This document shows, piece by piece, positions 8,614-17,162 of a stretch of DNA of 64,000 nt. Under the pieces are notes generated by a model, which ran no database searches, was not told the DNA's origin, and saw only the letters and a program-made list of their open reading frames with translations. How positions within the stretch are numbered: position 1 is the first letter of the stretch; every line of letters begins with the position of its first letter. The position numbers were made by a program, and so were the translations under genes. The DNA comes from Tyzzerella sp. (GTDB lineage Bacteria; Bacillota; Clostridia; Lachnospirales; Lachnospiraceae): the NCBI GenBank assembly GCA_017472665.1, contig JAFUOS010000001.1:168319-232318 (forward strand), read 5' to 3'.

Positions 8614-8874
8614 ATGCTTGAAATGGTAAAAGGATACGCACGCATCGACTATGACGACGACGACGATGTCGTACAGCTGATGCTGGATGCTGTTCTGGAC
8701 GAAATGGAAGAAGTCATACCGACATTCAAACGTGAAGAACCGACTAATCGGCAGAAGCTGCTTATCTGTGCATATGTCAAGGAACTGTATGACAATCGTG
8801 GAAATACAGGAACTTCGCCGGAAAAACTGCGCTTTGCAGTGCAGTCGATGATGCTGAAGGAAATGTTGAGGTGA
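8614..8874 (+). CDS. Head-tail connector protein, gp6-like
   Basis: An 86-residue small helical protein directly after the capsid gene. It has the acidic DYDDDDDVVQLMLDAVLDEM helix and the KLLICAYVKELYDNRG helix typical of phage DNA-packaging/gp6-like connectors, which form a ring below the portal. Its length is at the short end for the family (90-110). ATG 8614 follows AAAGGAAGG with good spacing. The next gene starts 4 bp after its stop, so head-completion genes are translationally coupled. Confidence 0.85.
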   Translation: MLEMVKGYARIDYDDDDDVVQLMLDAVLDEMEEVIPTFKREEPTNRQKLLICAYVKELYDNRGNTGTSPEKLRFAVQSMMLKEMLR

Positions 8875-8878
8875 TGAC

Positions 8879-9202
8879 ATGGCATCAGCAAAAATCAAAA
8901 TCTACAAGAAACAGTATCAGATCATAAACGGAAGGCGCGAAGAAGGCGAACCGATGCTGCATCACAATCCGTGGTGCAAAATCGGCAGCTTGTACGGTCA
9001 GGAACTGTACAGTGCGCTTGACATCCGTCTGGAAAACACAATCGTGTTCGAAGTCAGGTACTGCAAAAAGGTGAAGGAAATGCAGCAGCATCTGAAGGAA
9101 TACTTCATCGAATTTGAAGGTGAACAGTATGACATCTATGCTTCGGATTTCATCAGGAACGAACGACAGTATGTACAGCTGAAAGCAAATCGAACTGAAT
9201 AG
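8879..9202 (+). CDS. Phage head closure protein
   Basis: A 107-residue protein of the head-tail joining (head closure, SPP1 gp16/HK97 gp7-like) class by position and size. It has a beta-rich pattern: an N-terminal strand KIKIYKKQY, a central EVRYCKKVKEMQQHLKEYFIEFEGEQYDIYASD-type region split by a helix, and a final strand RQYVQLKAN. It would plug the connector after DNA packaging. It begins 4 bp after the gp6-like gene. The sequence motif is weaker than the gene order, which carries most of the assignment. Confidence 0.78.
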   Translation: MASAKIKIYKKQYQIINGRREEGEPMLHHNPWCKIGSLYGQELYSALDIRLENTIVFEVRYCKKVKEMQQHLKEYFIEFEGEQYDIYASDFIRNERQYVQLKANRTE

Positions 9203-9218
9203 TGTCAGAATCTGACAC
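9202..9218. repeat. 17-bp perfect palindrome, copy 2
   Basis: GTGTCAGAATCTGACAC has the same 8-bp arms as the copy at 2808-2824 and differs only at the central base. It touches the stop codon of the head-closure gene and lies just upstream of the HK97-gp10-like gene start. Confidence 0.7.
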
Positions 9219-9226
9219 AAAGGGGG

Positions 9227-9664
9227 ATGCGGATGCAGATTTCATTCAAGTTTGAAGGATTGAAGGAACTTCAGGACGGCATTCAGAAGCTGGCAAGTGA
9301 TGCCGAAATCCGAAGGTCAAACAAGAAGATATATCAGGAATGTGCCGACGTAACGCATCCGCGAATGAAAAGCCACATGCCGAAGTCAGGAAACAACGCA
9401 AAGAGCGGTCGCAAAGGATATAGACCGCCGGGGCACGCGGCGGACAATATCCCGAAGAAGGTCACATCTACCAGCGCAGAAGTCGGATGGACGCTGAAGG
9501 GCGACGCAGAAAACTGGTTTTACATGAAGTTTGTCGAATGGGGAACTTCAAGGCAGCCGCCACAGGATTTCATCTACAACACGATTGAAGAATGTGACGG
9601 TGAATATTCGCAGATCGCGGAAAAAGAATACAAGGCACTGCTGGATTCGAAGATAGGAGGATAA
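9227..9664 (+). CDS. HK97-gp10-family tail completion protein
   Basis: A 145-residue protein of the HK97 gp10/morphogenesis family. Typical features are the N-terminal SFKFEGLKELQDGIQKL helix, a basic central segment with RKGYRPPGHAADNIPKKV, and the conserved WFYMKFVEWGTSRQPPQDFI block near residue 105, followed by a C-terminal helix. These proteins help complete the head-tail joint. The start could be ATG 9227 or the in-frame ATG 9233; AAGGGGG precedes both. It lies 8 bp after a 17-bp palindrome and 3 bp before the next gene. Confidence 0.9.
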   Translation: MRMQISFKFEGLKELQDGIQKLASDAEIRRSNKKIYQECADVTHPRMKSHMPKSGNNAKSGRKGYRPPGHAADNIPKKVTSTSAEVGWTLKGDAENWFYMKFVEWGTSRQPPQDFIYNTIEECDGEYSQIAEKEYKALLDSKIGG

Positions 9665-9667
9665 AAG

Positions 9668-10033
9668 GTGGATATTATCGCAAGAGCATCAGAAGCCTTG
9701 AAACCTGTATCAGATGACGGAATCATCGTGCAGCAGGGCTGGTATGACAAAAGCATCAAGAAGCTACATGTGACGCTGTGGAGTTTAGGCGACTATGAAG
9801 GCGCACACGCAGACGATGCAGCGGATGTCGATGTGGCATCCATTCAGGTGAATATCTGGTCGAAGAAAGACCAGCAGAGCCTGAAGAACAGAATCAAAAA
9901 GCTGATGAAGAAGAACGGCTTCTACTACATGGGCGGCAACGACGAACTTGAAGCAGACACCGGAATATTCATCAACGCAATGCGCTTCCTGCTGATGGCG
10001 GAAGCGACAGAAGACGAAGAAATGGAGGAATAA
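9668..10033 (+). CDS. Tail terminator-like protein
   Basis: A 121-residue protein in the position of the tail terminator (between the gp10-like and tail tube genes). It starts at GTG 9668 after GATAGGAGGATAAAAG, which makes the non-ATG start convincing. It has a helix-strand pattern: DIIARASEALKPV, then strands VTLWSLGDYE and VASIQVNIWSKKDQQSLKNR, and an acidic tail. The terminator ring caps the tail tube and sets its end at the connector. Assigned mainly by size and order. Confidence 0.75.
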   Translation: MDIIARASEALKPVSDDGIIVQQGWYDKSIKKLHVTLWSLGDYEGAHADDAADVDVASIQVNIWSKKDQQSLKNRIKKLMKKNGFYYMGGNDELEADTGIFINAMRFLLMAEATEDEEMEE

Positions 10034-10036
10034 ACA

Positions 10037-10663
10037 ATGCCTGAATCTACTGTTGAAAAAATTGTACGAAGCAGAACGAAGTCCTTCAGGGACATTCATG
10101 TGGCACTTGTCAAAGAAAATACAGCCACTTCGTACGTGACAGAAACACCTGTGAAGCTGGCAAGAGCAATCAAGGGAAAAATCAGCGACAAATTCACCAC
10201 AGAAAAAATCTATTCTGACGACACTGTGGAAGATGTAAGCACAACTTATGAAGGAACAGAAGTGGAACTGGAAGTGAACAGTCTTGCACCACAGGACAAA
10301 GCACTTCTTTTCGGTCACTTATATGAAAACGGATTCCTTGTGAAGAACAAAGAAGACAAAGCACCGGAAGTTGCTATCGGATACAGAGCGAAGAAACTGA
10401 ACGGCAAGTACGAATTCGTATGGTTATACGTCGGAACATTCGGTCAGGGATTCGAAGACAACTATGAAACCGAAGCAGACAAAGCAACTACACAGACAGC
10501 AACGCTGAAGGGCGATTTCTACGAAAGACAGATTGATAAGAATTATCACAATTCCGTAGATGAAAGCAACCTTCTTGCGGAACACACAGATGCAGCAGCT
10601 GCAATCAAAGACTGGTTCGCGAAAGTACAGGAACCAACAAAAGCAACTGAAGCAGCTGAATAA
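10037..10663 (+). CDS. Major tail protein, phi13 type
   Basis: A 208-residue tail tube protein of the phi13/TP901 group. Family features are the N-terminal FRDIHVALVKENTATSYVTE segment, SDDTVEDVSTTYEGTEVELEV, then DKALLFGHLYENG and the long strand KYEFVWLYVGTFGQG near residue 130. Many copies stack to form the tail tube around the tape measure. It is usually among the most abundant virion proteins. It starts 3 bp after the terminator-like gene; the next gene (tail chaperone) follows by 17 bp. Confidence 0.93.
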   Translation: MPESTVEKIVRSRTKSFRDIHVALVKENTATSYVTETPVKLARAIKGKISDKFTTEKIYSDDTVEDVSTTYEGTEVELEVNSLAPQDKALLFGHLYENGFLVKNKEDKAPEVAIGYRAKKLNGKYEFVWLYVGTFGQGFEDNYETEADKATTQTATLKGDFYERQIDKNYHNSVDESNLLAEHTDAAAAIKDWFAKVQEPTKATEAAE

Positions 10664-10680
10664 TTAAGGGAGGGCGAAAC

Positions 10681-11013
10681 ATGGCAAAAAAAGCAATCAT
10701 CATCAACCACAAAGAATACGTGATGCCGAAGGCAAGCGTTGACGCATACATGCACTATCTGGAAGTGCGTGACGAAATCATGAACACGGAAAAGAAGAAC
10801 GGCTTGTACACGTTCCAGCAGTTCAAAGACATGATGGACTGTATCTGCGAAATGTACGGAAATCAGTTCACTGTTGACGAATTAAAGGACAGCGAAACAG
10901 GTCTGGATGTAGCTGGAATCGTGATGGAGTTTGCGGCAATCGAAATCGGAATCGGCGAGAGCGTAAACACGAAAGCGGAGAAGTTTCAGGAAAATTTTAC
11001 AAGTGGCAAGTGA
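10681..11013 (+). CDS. Tail assembly chaperone (G-type frame)
   Basis: A 110-residue tail chaperone between the tail tube and tape measure genes. It has the family pattern of an N-terminal strand (INHKEYVMPKASVDAYMHYL), then an acidic helix and a helical C-terminus with AGIVMEFAAIEIG. In this family the first frame is made alone (G) and as a -1 frameshift fusion with the next frame (GT). A heptamer A_AAT_TTT lies in phase at 10992-10998, five codons before the stop. Starts at ATG 10681 after AAGGGAGGGC. Confidence 0.88.
   Translation: MAKKAIIINHKEYVMPKASVDAYMHYLEVRDEIMNTEKKNGLYTFQQFKDMMDCICEMYGNQFTVDELKDSETGLDVAGIVMEFAAIEIGIGESVNTKAEKFQENFTSGK
10992..10998 (+). promoter_or_regulatory. Predicted -1 ribosomal frameshift site in the tail chaperone overlap
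   Basis: AAATTTT is read as A_AAT_TTT in the frame of the first chaperone gene, a canonical X_XXY_YYZ slippery heptamer. After a -1 slip the ribosome reads TAC AAG TGG CAA GTG ATG and continues without a stop into the next frame (11013-11528). This is the expected layout for G/GT proteins of long-tailed phages. Confidence 0.7.
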
Positions 11014-11528
11014 TGCCTGAAATGACACTGGTGTGCGGGTGCGAAGAATTCACCTGCACATCGGTGTCTGTGAAGACATACAGACGATACACGGAAATCA
11101 TGGAGAGGAACGAAGGGGAATCGGCGCAGGATGCCTTCGAAGCAAATCTGCGCATCCTGATGGACGTGTTCGATGTAACGTCACGAACGCTGCATGAAGC
11201 GGATGTCATTGAATTGATGGCAGCAGCAAAATCAGTGCATTTTGTGATGCAGAACATAATCACACAGAAATTCTACGACCTGAATCCGGAATACCAACAG
11301 GTAGAGCAGGAAAAGTCGGCATTCGATGAATACGACGAAGAGAACGGATACAACGAAGCAGAAGACGAAGCAAAGAACGTCTGGCAAGCGTGCCGTGAAA
11401 GCGTGGACAGGATTGTGAAAATGTGCATCAGGGTGATGAAGAATTCGTATCAGCAGTGCATGGAATCGGACATCATGAGCCTTCTGGACTATGTCGCATT
11501 CGAAATTCGAACGATTAAAGAAAATTGA
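11013..11528 (+). CDS. Tail assembly chaperone T-type frame (frameshift partner)
   Basis: A frame of about 171 residues that overlaps the end of the first chaperone gene and is in its -1 frame. It contains a second chaperone-like helical core (VSVKTYRRYTEIMERNEGES, then LMDVFDVTSRTLHEADVIELM) and an acidic linker and C-terminal helix. It could be made as the T part of a G-T fusion from the slippery site at 10992-10998, or start on its own at GTG 11010 or ATG 11013. No strong ribosome site precedes those starts, which favours the fusion. It stands immediately before the tape measure gene, as expected. Confidence 0.78.
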   Translation: MPEMTLVCGCEEFTCTSVSVKTYRRYTEIMERNEGESAQDAFEANLRILMDVFDVTSRTLHEADVIELMAAAKSVHFVMQNIITQKFYDLNPEYQQVEQEKSAFDEYDEENGYNEAEDEAKNVWQACRESVDRIVKMCIRVMKNSYQQCMESDIMSLLDYVAFEIRTIKEN

Positions 11529-11546
11529 CGGAAGGTGGTGTGAAGT

Positions 11547-14500
11547 ATGGCTGACGCTTTGGTGAGAATCAGGGCGAATACAAGTGAATATCAAGCGGCG
11601 ATGAAGCAGGCTGCGGCAGAGATGAAAAAGCTGTCAAGCGAATACAGCCTTGCGGCAGCAAATGCGAAGCTGTACGGCACACAGTCAGATGCACTACGGG
11701 CGAAGGTTACAGAACTAACGTCGAAAATGGAAACGCAGAAGGGTGTCGTATCTGCAAATGAAAAGCAGTACGACAATCTGAAGCAGAAGTTGTCTGTACA
11801 AAAAGACGAGCATGAAAAGCTGAAGCAAAAAGTACAGGCAGCGAAAGAAGCGTATGAAGCAAGCGCGGAAGCGACCGGAAAGAATTCGGAAGAATCGCAG
11901 AAGCTGAAGGCAGAATACGAAAAGCTGGAAGCAAGACTGACATCCAGCGAAAGAGCAATCGGAAAAACAGAAACTGCAATCGAGAAACAGGAAGCGGCAG
12001 TCACACAGTCGAAAGCAGCACTTGCAGAAATGGAAGTACAGCTGCGCGATGTGAATGCAGAACTTGCGAGACAGAAGTTCGATGAATACGCAGAAAAGGC
12101 GGGGAAAGTCGGGAAAGCAGTCGAAGATGTAGGCAAGAAAATGATGGTCGTGACGGGCGCGGTCGCTGCGGTAGGAGTGGCAGCAGTCAAGACAACGGCA
12201 GAATTCGATGCAAACATGTCGCAGGTGGCAGCAGTATCCGGAGCAACGGGCGAAGACCTTGACAGCCTGCGCGATAAAGCGCGAGAAATGGGCGAAAAAA
12301 CGAAGTTCAGTGCTTCGGAAGCAGCACAAGCCATGAACTACATGGCGATGGCTGGATGGAAAACCGAAGACATGCTGGACGGTCTGGACGGTGTCATGAA
12401 CCTTGCAGCGGCTTCAGGCGAAGACCTTGCAACAACATCGGACATCGTGACGGATGCACTGACAGCATTCGGATTGACGGCGAAAGATTCCGGACATTTT
12501 GCTGACATTCTTGCAGCAGCATCTTCCAATGCAAACACAAACGTGTCAATGATGGGTGAAACATTCAAGTATTGCGCACCTATCGCGGGCGCACTTGGAT
12601 TTTCAGCAGAAGACACGGCGGAAGCAATCGGATTGATGGCGAATGCAGGTATCAAATCATCACAAGCAGGTACAGCACTTCGAACCATCATGAACAATCT
12701 TGCGGGAGAAGTGACAATCTGTGGCGATGCAATCGGTGAAGTGCAAATTGCTACAACGAACGCGGACGGGTCGATGCGCGAACTGTCCGACATTCTTGCA
12801 GATTGCAGGACGGCTTTTTCTGGTCTGACAGAATCGGAAAAAGCGGCAGCTGCGGAATCGCTTGTCGGAAAGAATGCGATGTCGGGGTTCCTTGCGTTGA
12901 TGAACGCAGGAGAAGCAGACATCGAAAAATTATCAACAGCAATCGCAAACTGCGACGGAACAGCTGAAGGAATGGCTGAAACCATGCAGGACAATCTTCA
13001 GGGTCAGATCACTATCTTGATGTCACAGCTTCAGGAACTGGCAATCAGCTTCGGTGAAATCCTGATGCCTACAATACGCGACATTGTGTCGAAGGTGCAG
13101 GAATTCGTTGATAAGCTGAACAACATGGATGACGAACAGAAAAAGAACATCATCCGCGTGGGCGCATTTGTCGCTGCGCTGGGTCCTTTACTGGTCGGCA
13201 TAGGAAAAGCAATCACGTTCACGGCAAATGTATCGAAGGCGATGGGAACATTGTCAGCTGCATTTGTAAAGGTTGGAGGAATGGCAGGTATCGCCGGAAA
13301 AGCAACAAGCGCGCTTTCTGGTGTGCTTGGATTTATTACTTCGCCGATAGGAATTGCGGTGGCTGCAATCGCGGTCATCGTAGGGGCGTTCGTGACGCTG
13401 TGGAAAACAAATGAAGAATTCAGGAACAAGGTGACGGCAATCTGGAACAAGGTGAAGGAAACCTTCGCATCGTTCGGAAACGGCATTGTAGAAAGACTGA
13501 ATTCGCTGGGATTTTCGTTTTCATCCGTCACGGAAGTCATCAAGGCAGTGTGGACTGAATTCTGCAACTTCCTTGCGCCTATCTTCGAAGGAGTGTTCAA
13601 CTATATCGCAATCGTTATCGACACGGTACTGAACACAATTATGGGTGTAGTGGATCTCTTCATCGCACTAGTCAAGCGCGACTGGGAAGGCTGCTGGGAT
13701 GCAGTGAAAAACATATTTGAAACAATATGGAATGGAATGTCGCAGTGGTTTTCGAACATCCTGACGACGCTGCGAGGTGTGGCGGATGTATTTCTGGGGT
13801 GGTTCGGAACGTCGTGGGATGCGGTCTGGAATAGCGTGAAGACGTTCTTTGAAAATATCTGGAACGGCATCGTGACATTCTTCACGAATATCTGGAACAC
13901 CATCGTCACGGCGGTGACGACAGCATGGGAAACAATCAAGAATGTGGTGCAGGTCGGCATCATGTTCGTGGTGGAACTGATAAACGCTGCTTTCCAGCTT
14001 ATCACGCTACCGTTCAGATTCATCTGGGAGAACTGCAAGGAAACATTGATTTCTATATGGGAAACGATGAAGACTGCGGTGTCAACTGCTATCACGGCGG
14101 TACAGACGACCATCACGACGATATTGACGGCAGTCGGAACATTCTTCAGCACGAAGTGGAATGAAATCAAGACGACCGTCACAACGGTGTGGAATGCAAT
14201 CAGCACAACTGTGTCAACGGTCATAAATGCAATTAAGGCGACCATCACGACCGTGTTCAATGCGGTGAAAACGACCGTCACAACGGTATGGAATGGCATC
14301 AAAACAACGGCAACAACAGTATGGAACGGCATCAAGACGGCGATTCAGACACCTATCAATGCAGCGAAAACTGCAATCAGCACGGCAATGAACGCAATCA
14401 AGACAACGGTGTCAAACATCTGGAACGGCATCAAGAGTACGACGACATCAACATGGAATGCCATCAAGAACGCTATCATGACACCGATTAACGCGGCGAA

Positions 14501-14915
14501 GACAGCGGTCAGCAATGCAATCAATTCCATCAAGTCGAAGTTCAACTTTTCATGGAGCCTGCCGAAGCTGAAACTGCCACATGTGAGTATCAGCGGAAAG
14601 TTCAGCATCAATCCGCCATCTGTGCCGCATTTCGGCATCAGCTGGTATCGTGACGGTGGTATCATGACACGTCCGACTGTATTCGGAATGAATGGAAACA
14701 AGCTGCTTGCGGGTGGCGAAGCAGGCGCAGAAGCAATCCTTCCGCTTGCGCACTTCTATTCAGAACTTGGAAATATGATTGACAGGAAGCTGGATGCGGT
14801 CGCACAAGAAAACGTGACGTACGTGTACGTGACACTGGATGGTGACGAGATTTCAACAAAGACGGCGACCCGTGTTGAAAGAAAGATTGTAAAAGATATT
14901 TTGAAAAAGAGGTAG
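11547..14915 (+). CDS. Phage tail tape measure protein, TP901 type
   Basis: A 1122-residue tape measure protein, the longest tail protein, which sets tail length and is ejected with the DNA. Residues 1-190 are coiled coil rich in Ala, Lys and Glu. Residues about 195-530 are the TP901 core (FDANMSQVAAVSGATGEDLD, AMNYMAMAGWKTEDMLDGL, GIKSSQAGTALRTIMNNLAG). A hydrophobic region with ITSPIGIAVAAIAVIVGAF follows near residue 605. Residues about 780-1000 are degenerate repeats built on TTVWNGIKT/TAISTAMNAIK units of about 11-14 residues. It begins at ATG 11547 after GAAGGTGGTG. Confidence 0.95.
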   Translation: MADALVRIRANTSEYQAAMKQAAAEMKKLSSEYSLAAANAKLYGTQSDALRAKVTELTSKMETQKGVVSANEKQYDNLKQKLSVQKDEHEKLKQKVQAAKEAYEASAEATGKNSEESQKLKAEYEKLEARLTSSERAIGKTETAIEKQEAAVTQSKAALAEMEVQLRDVNAELARQKFDEYAEKAGKVGKAVEDVGKKMMVVTGAVAAVGVAAVKTTAEFDANMSQVAAVSGATGEDLDSLRDKAREMGEKTKFSASEAAQAMNYMAMAGWKTEDMLDGLDGVMNLAAASGEDLATTSDIVTDALTAFGLTAKDSGHFADILAAASSNANTNVSMMGETFKYCAPIAGALGFSAEDTAEAIGLMANAGIKSSQAGTALRTIMNNLAGEVTICGDAIGEVQIATTNADGSMRELSDILADCRTAFSGLTESEKAAAAESLVGKNAMSGFLALMNAGEADIEKLSTAIANCDGTAEGMAETMQDNLQGQITILMSQLQELAISFGEILMPTIRDIVSKVQEFVDKLNNMDDEQKKNIIRVGAFVAALGPLLVGIGKAITFTANVSKAMGTLSAAFVKVGGMAGIAGKATSALSGVLGFITSPIGIAVAAIAVIVGAFVTLWKTNEEFRNKVTAIWNKVKETFASFGNGIVERLNSLGFSFSSVTEVIKAVWTEFCNFLAPIFEGVFNYIAIVIDTVLNTIMGVVDLFIALVKRDWEGCWDAVKNIFETIWNGMSQWFSNILTTLRGVADVFLGWFGTSWDAVWNSVKTFFENIWNGIVTFFTNIWNTIVTAVTTAWETIKNVVQVGIMFVVELINAAFQLITLPFRFIWENCKETLISIWETMKTAVSTAITAVQTTITTILTAVGTFFSTKWNEIKTTVTTVWNAISTTVSTVINAIKATITTVFNAVKTTVTTVWNGIKTTATTVWNGIKTAIQTPINAAKTAISTAMNAIKTTVSNIWNGIKSTTTSTWNAIKNAIMTPINAAKTAVSNAINSIKSKFNFSWSLPKLKLPHVSISGKFSINPPSVPHFGISWYRDGGIMTRPTVFGMNGNKLLAGGEAGAEAILPLAHFYSELGNMIDRKLDAVAQENVTYVYVTLDGDEISTKTATRVERKIVKDILKKR

Positions 14916-14921
14916 AAGGCG

Positions 14922-15623
14922 ATGAGAATAAACGGAATTGATGCAAGGACATTCAAGTCGAAGCAGCTGACCGTGGAATTCCAGCCGCCTTCCACTGCCG
15001 TGAAGTATGACTGGAATGACGGCGACTTGAAGCCGAACGCATACGAAACGGAAGAAAAGGCGGGAAAGCTGACGCTTGTCATGTACTTCGTAGCAAAGGA
15101 CAGGACAGAAGTCACGCGCTGCATATCAGAATTCCTGATGCACACGAACGGCGAAGCGCAGCTGGAACTGGAAGGCTACAAAGGCGCATTTTGCGGAATC
15201 AAGCAAAGTGCAAAAATCGTCAAGACACTGGAACACAGGAAGAAGAAGCTGGAAATGGTTTTCGATGGCTTCTTCATGGACGACAGCATCGAAAAGGTGC
15301 TGAAGAAGGAATCACAGACGTACATCACGCAAGGGACAAGGAAGTCGCCTTGCACGCTACGAATGAAGAACCTGACAGAAGAAGCGCAGACGGTAACAGT
15401 CGAAGGACTGACCGAAACGGCAATTCAGGCGGAAGTTCCGGCAGGAAAGACGCTGGTGATTGATGGCGAACTGGGACTGGTGACGATTGACGGCGAAAAC
15501 GCATTTTTGCAAGTCATCGAAATGTGGGAATTTCCGTATGTGCCACAGGGCGAAGTGACTGTGAACGTCACGAACGTGAAAAATGTGCAAACGACTATGT
15601 CGTACAAACCGATGTGGATATAA
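14922..15623 (+). CDS. Distal tail protein (Dit)
   Basis: A 233-residue distal tail protein in the fixed place between tape measure and Tal. The N-terminal half resembles the Dit ring domain (short start, TVEFQPPSTAVKYDWNDGDLKP, then KLTLVMYFVAKDRTEVTRCIS and FLMHTNGEAQLELEGYKGAFCG). The C-terminal half is beta-rich and ends with YVPQGEVTVNVTNVKN, a galectin-like domain. Dit hexamers form the hub that joins the tail tube to Tal and the baseplate proteins. It starts 6 bp after the tape measure stop. Confidence 0.88.
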   Translation: MRINGIDARTFKSKQLTVEFQPPSTAVKYDWNDGDLKPNAYETEEKAGKLTLVMYFVAKDRTEVTRCISEFLMHTNGEAQLELEGYKGAFCGIKQSAKIVKTLEHRKKKLEMVFDGFFMDDSIEKVLKKESQTYITQGTRKSPCTLRMKNLTEEAQTVTVEGLTETAIQAEVPAGKTLVIDGELGLVTIDGENAFLQVIEMWEFPYVPQGEVTVNVTNVKNVQTTMSYKPMWI

Positions 15624-15635
15624 GGAGGGCGAAGG

Positions 15636-17147
15636 ATGCTGTGGTTGTATTCAAAAGAACATGAGCGCATCGCCCTTCTGAAAAGGGCATCGGATGTGCA
15701 TATCATCAGCACACTATCGGACGGCGACAAAGAACTGGTATTTGATTACAGAAAGGACGGAAGGTACAGGCAGGACATCGAGTGCGAAGGATACATCCTG
15801 ACGCAAACCGACGAATATGTCATCAAAGACATTGAAAGCGGCGATACATCCGACACTGTGACCGCGAAGCTAAATCTGGAAGAACTGGAAGGAAAGACAT
15901 TTCCGGAAGGATTCAAGACCACGTTCTATACATTCGTTCAGTGCATGGAGGTTGCACTGGAAGGAACCGGATGGACGGTCAAAGAATGCAATGTGCTGAA
16001 GCGTCGAACCATCAAAAGGGATGAAGGCGCGAACGTGCTTGATGTCATCAAACAGTGCATCAGCACGTACAAAATTGAAATCGTGTACGACACGATAAAC
16101 AAGACAATATCTGCCTATGAACATATCGGTTCAGACCGTGGCAGATACATCATGGAAACACTGAACCTGCGAAAGCTGTCTGTCGGAAAAAACACATACG
16201 ACTTCTGCACGCAGCTGTATCCAATAGGCAAGGACGGACTGACAATCGAAAGCGTGAACGGCGGCAAGAAGTACATCGAGAACTTCACGTATTGCAGCAA
16301 GAAGATGATGAAGACGTGGATTGACAGAAGATACACAGACCCGTCTTCATTGCTGGAAGATGCCGTATACAAGCTGGAAGAAATGGCGAAGCCGTATGCC
16401 ACATACGAAGCAGATGTCACAGACCTTGCGAAGCAAAGTGAAGTGTACAAAAACATTCTGGACTACGCACTGGGTGACACACTGACGCTGGTGTCAAAAA
16501 CGGAAAAGGTGAAGGAAAAGCAGCGCATCGTGAAGATGACTGAATATCCGAAGAATCCGGAAAAGAACACCTGCGAACTGTCGTCAACGCGAAAGACCTT
16601 CGCGGACATCCAGAAGGCGGAAACAGAAGACCTATCAGAAGCGGTATCGGACGTGACGGAAACTGCGGAAGAACAGTCAAACGACTATGCGAACCAGCTT
16701 TTTGAAACACTGTCAGACGACGTGGAAGCGGTACGCGTGGCGGTCGTGAAGCTGGAAGAAAAGGTGGACGGCATGAACACTGACGCGCAGATCACTGAAA
16801 TCAACGCGAACATCAAGAGCATGACGGAATCCATGACTTCGCTGACAGAAACCGTATCGAAGCACGAAGAACGTCTGACGGCAGTCGAAGGAGTTGTGGA
16901 AACAGTGAAGACACAGTCCGAAGATATTGCAACACTGAAGACGGATATGCAGCAGGTAAAACAGGACATCGTGGACATCAGGGCAGCAGTAGTCGATGTC
17001 ACAAAGTCGGTGTCCGAAATCAAAGAAGCCGTAAATCAGCAAGGAACGCAGCTTGAAGAAATCAGCAAGAAGATTGACAAACTGCATCCTGCGGACACCG
17101 GAACTGAAGAAGGCGGTGAAGGTGACGGCACAGAAACTACAACGTAA
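15636..17147 (+). CDS. Tail-associated protein (Tal), prophage endopeptidase tail family
   Basis: A 503-residue Tal/tail spike protein. The first 330 residues match the baseplate hub fold (gp27-like), with LLKRASDVHIISTLSDGDKE, NVLDVIKQCISTYKIEIVYD and NFTYCSKKMMKTWIDRRYTDPSS. Residues about 335-480 are a long coiled coil (regular DVTKSVSEIKEAV, KLEEKVDGM heptads), which probably forms the trimeric needle. The tail end is Gly/Thr/Glu-rich. Tal closes the tail tip and contacts the cell surface. The start ATG 15636 follows AAGGAGGGCGAAGG; it is followed by the receptor-binding gene. Confidence 0.87.
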   Translation: MLWLYSKEHERIALLKRASDVHIISTLSDGDKELVFDYRKDGRYRQDIECEGYILTQTDEYVIKDIESGDTSDTVTAKLNLEELEGKTFPEGFKTTFYTFVQCMEVALEGTGWTVKECNVLKRRTIKRDEGANVLDVIKQCISTYKIEIVYDTINKTISAYEHIGSDRGRYIMETLNLRKLSVGKNTYDFCTQLYPIGKDGLTIESVNGGKKYIENFTYCSKKMMKTWIDRRYTDPSSLLEDAVYKLEEMAKPYATYEADVTDLAKQSEVYKNILDYALGDTLTLVSKTEKVKEKQRIVKMTEYPKNPEKNTCELSSTRKTFADIQKAETEDLSEAVSDVTETAEEQSNDYANQLFETLSDDVEAVRVAVVKLEEKVDGMNTDAQITEINANIKSMTESMTSLTETVSKHEERLTAVEGVVETVKTQSEDIATLKTDMQQVKQDIVDIRAAVVDVTKSVSEIKEAVNQQGTQLEEISKKIDKLHPADTGTEEGGEGDGTETTT

Positions 17148-17162
17148 CAGGAGGAAGAAAGA

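Noticed and set aside
11591-14753. Long open frames on the minus strand of the tape measure gene
   Set aside because: They are rich in Ser, Cys and Phe and mirror the plus-strand codon pattern; no ribosome sites. They are antisense shadows.
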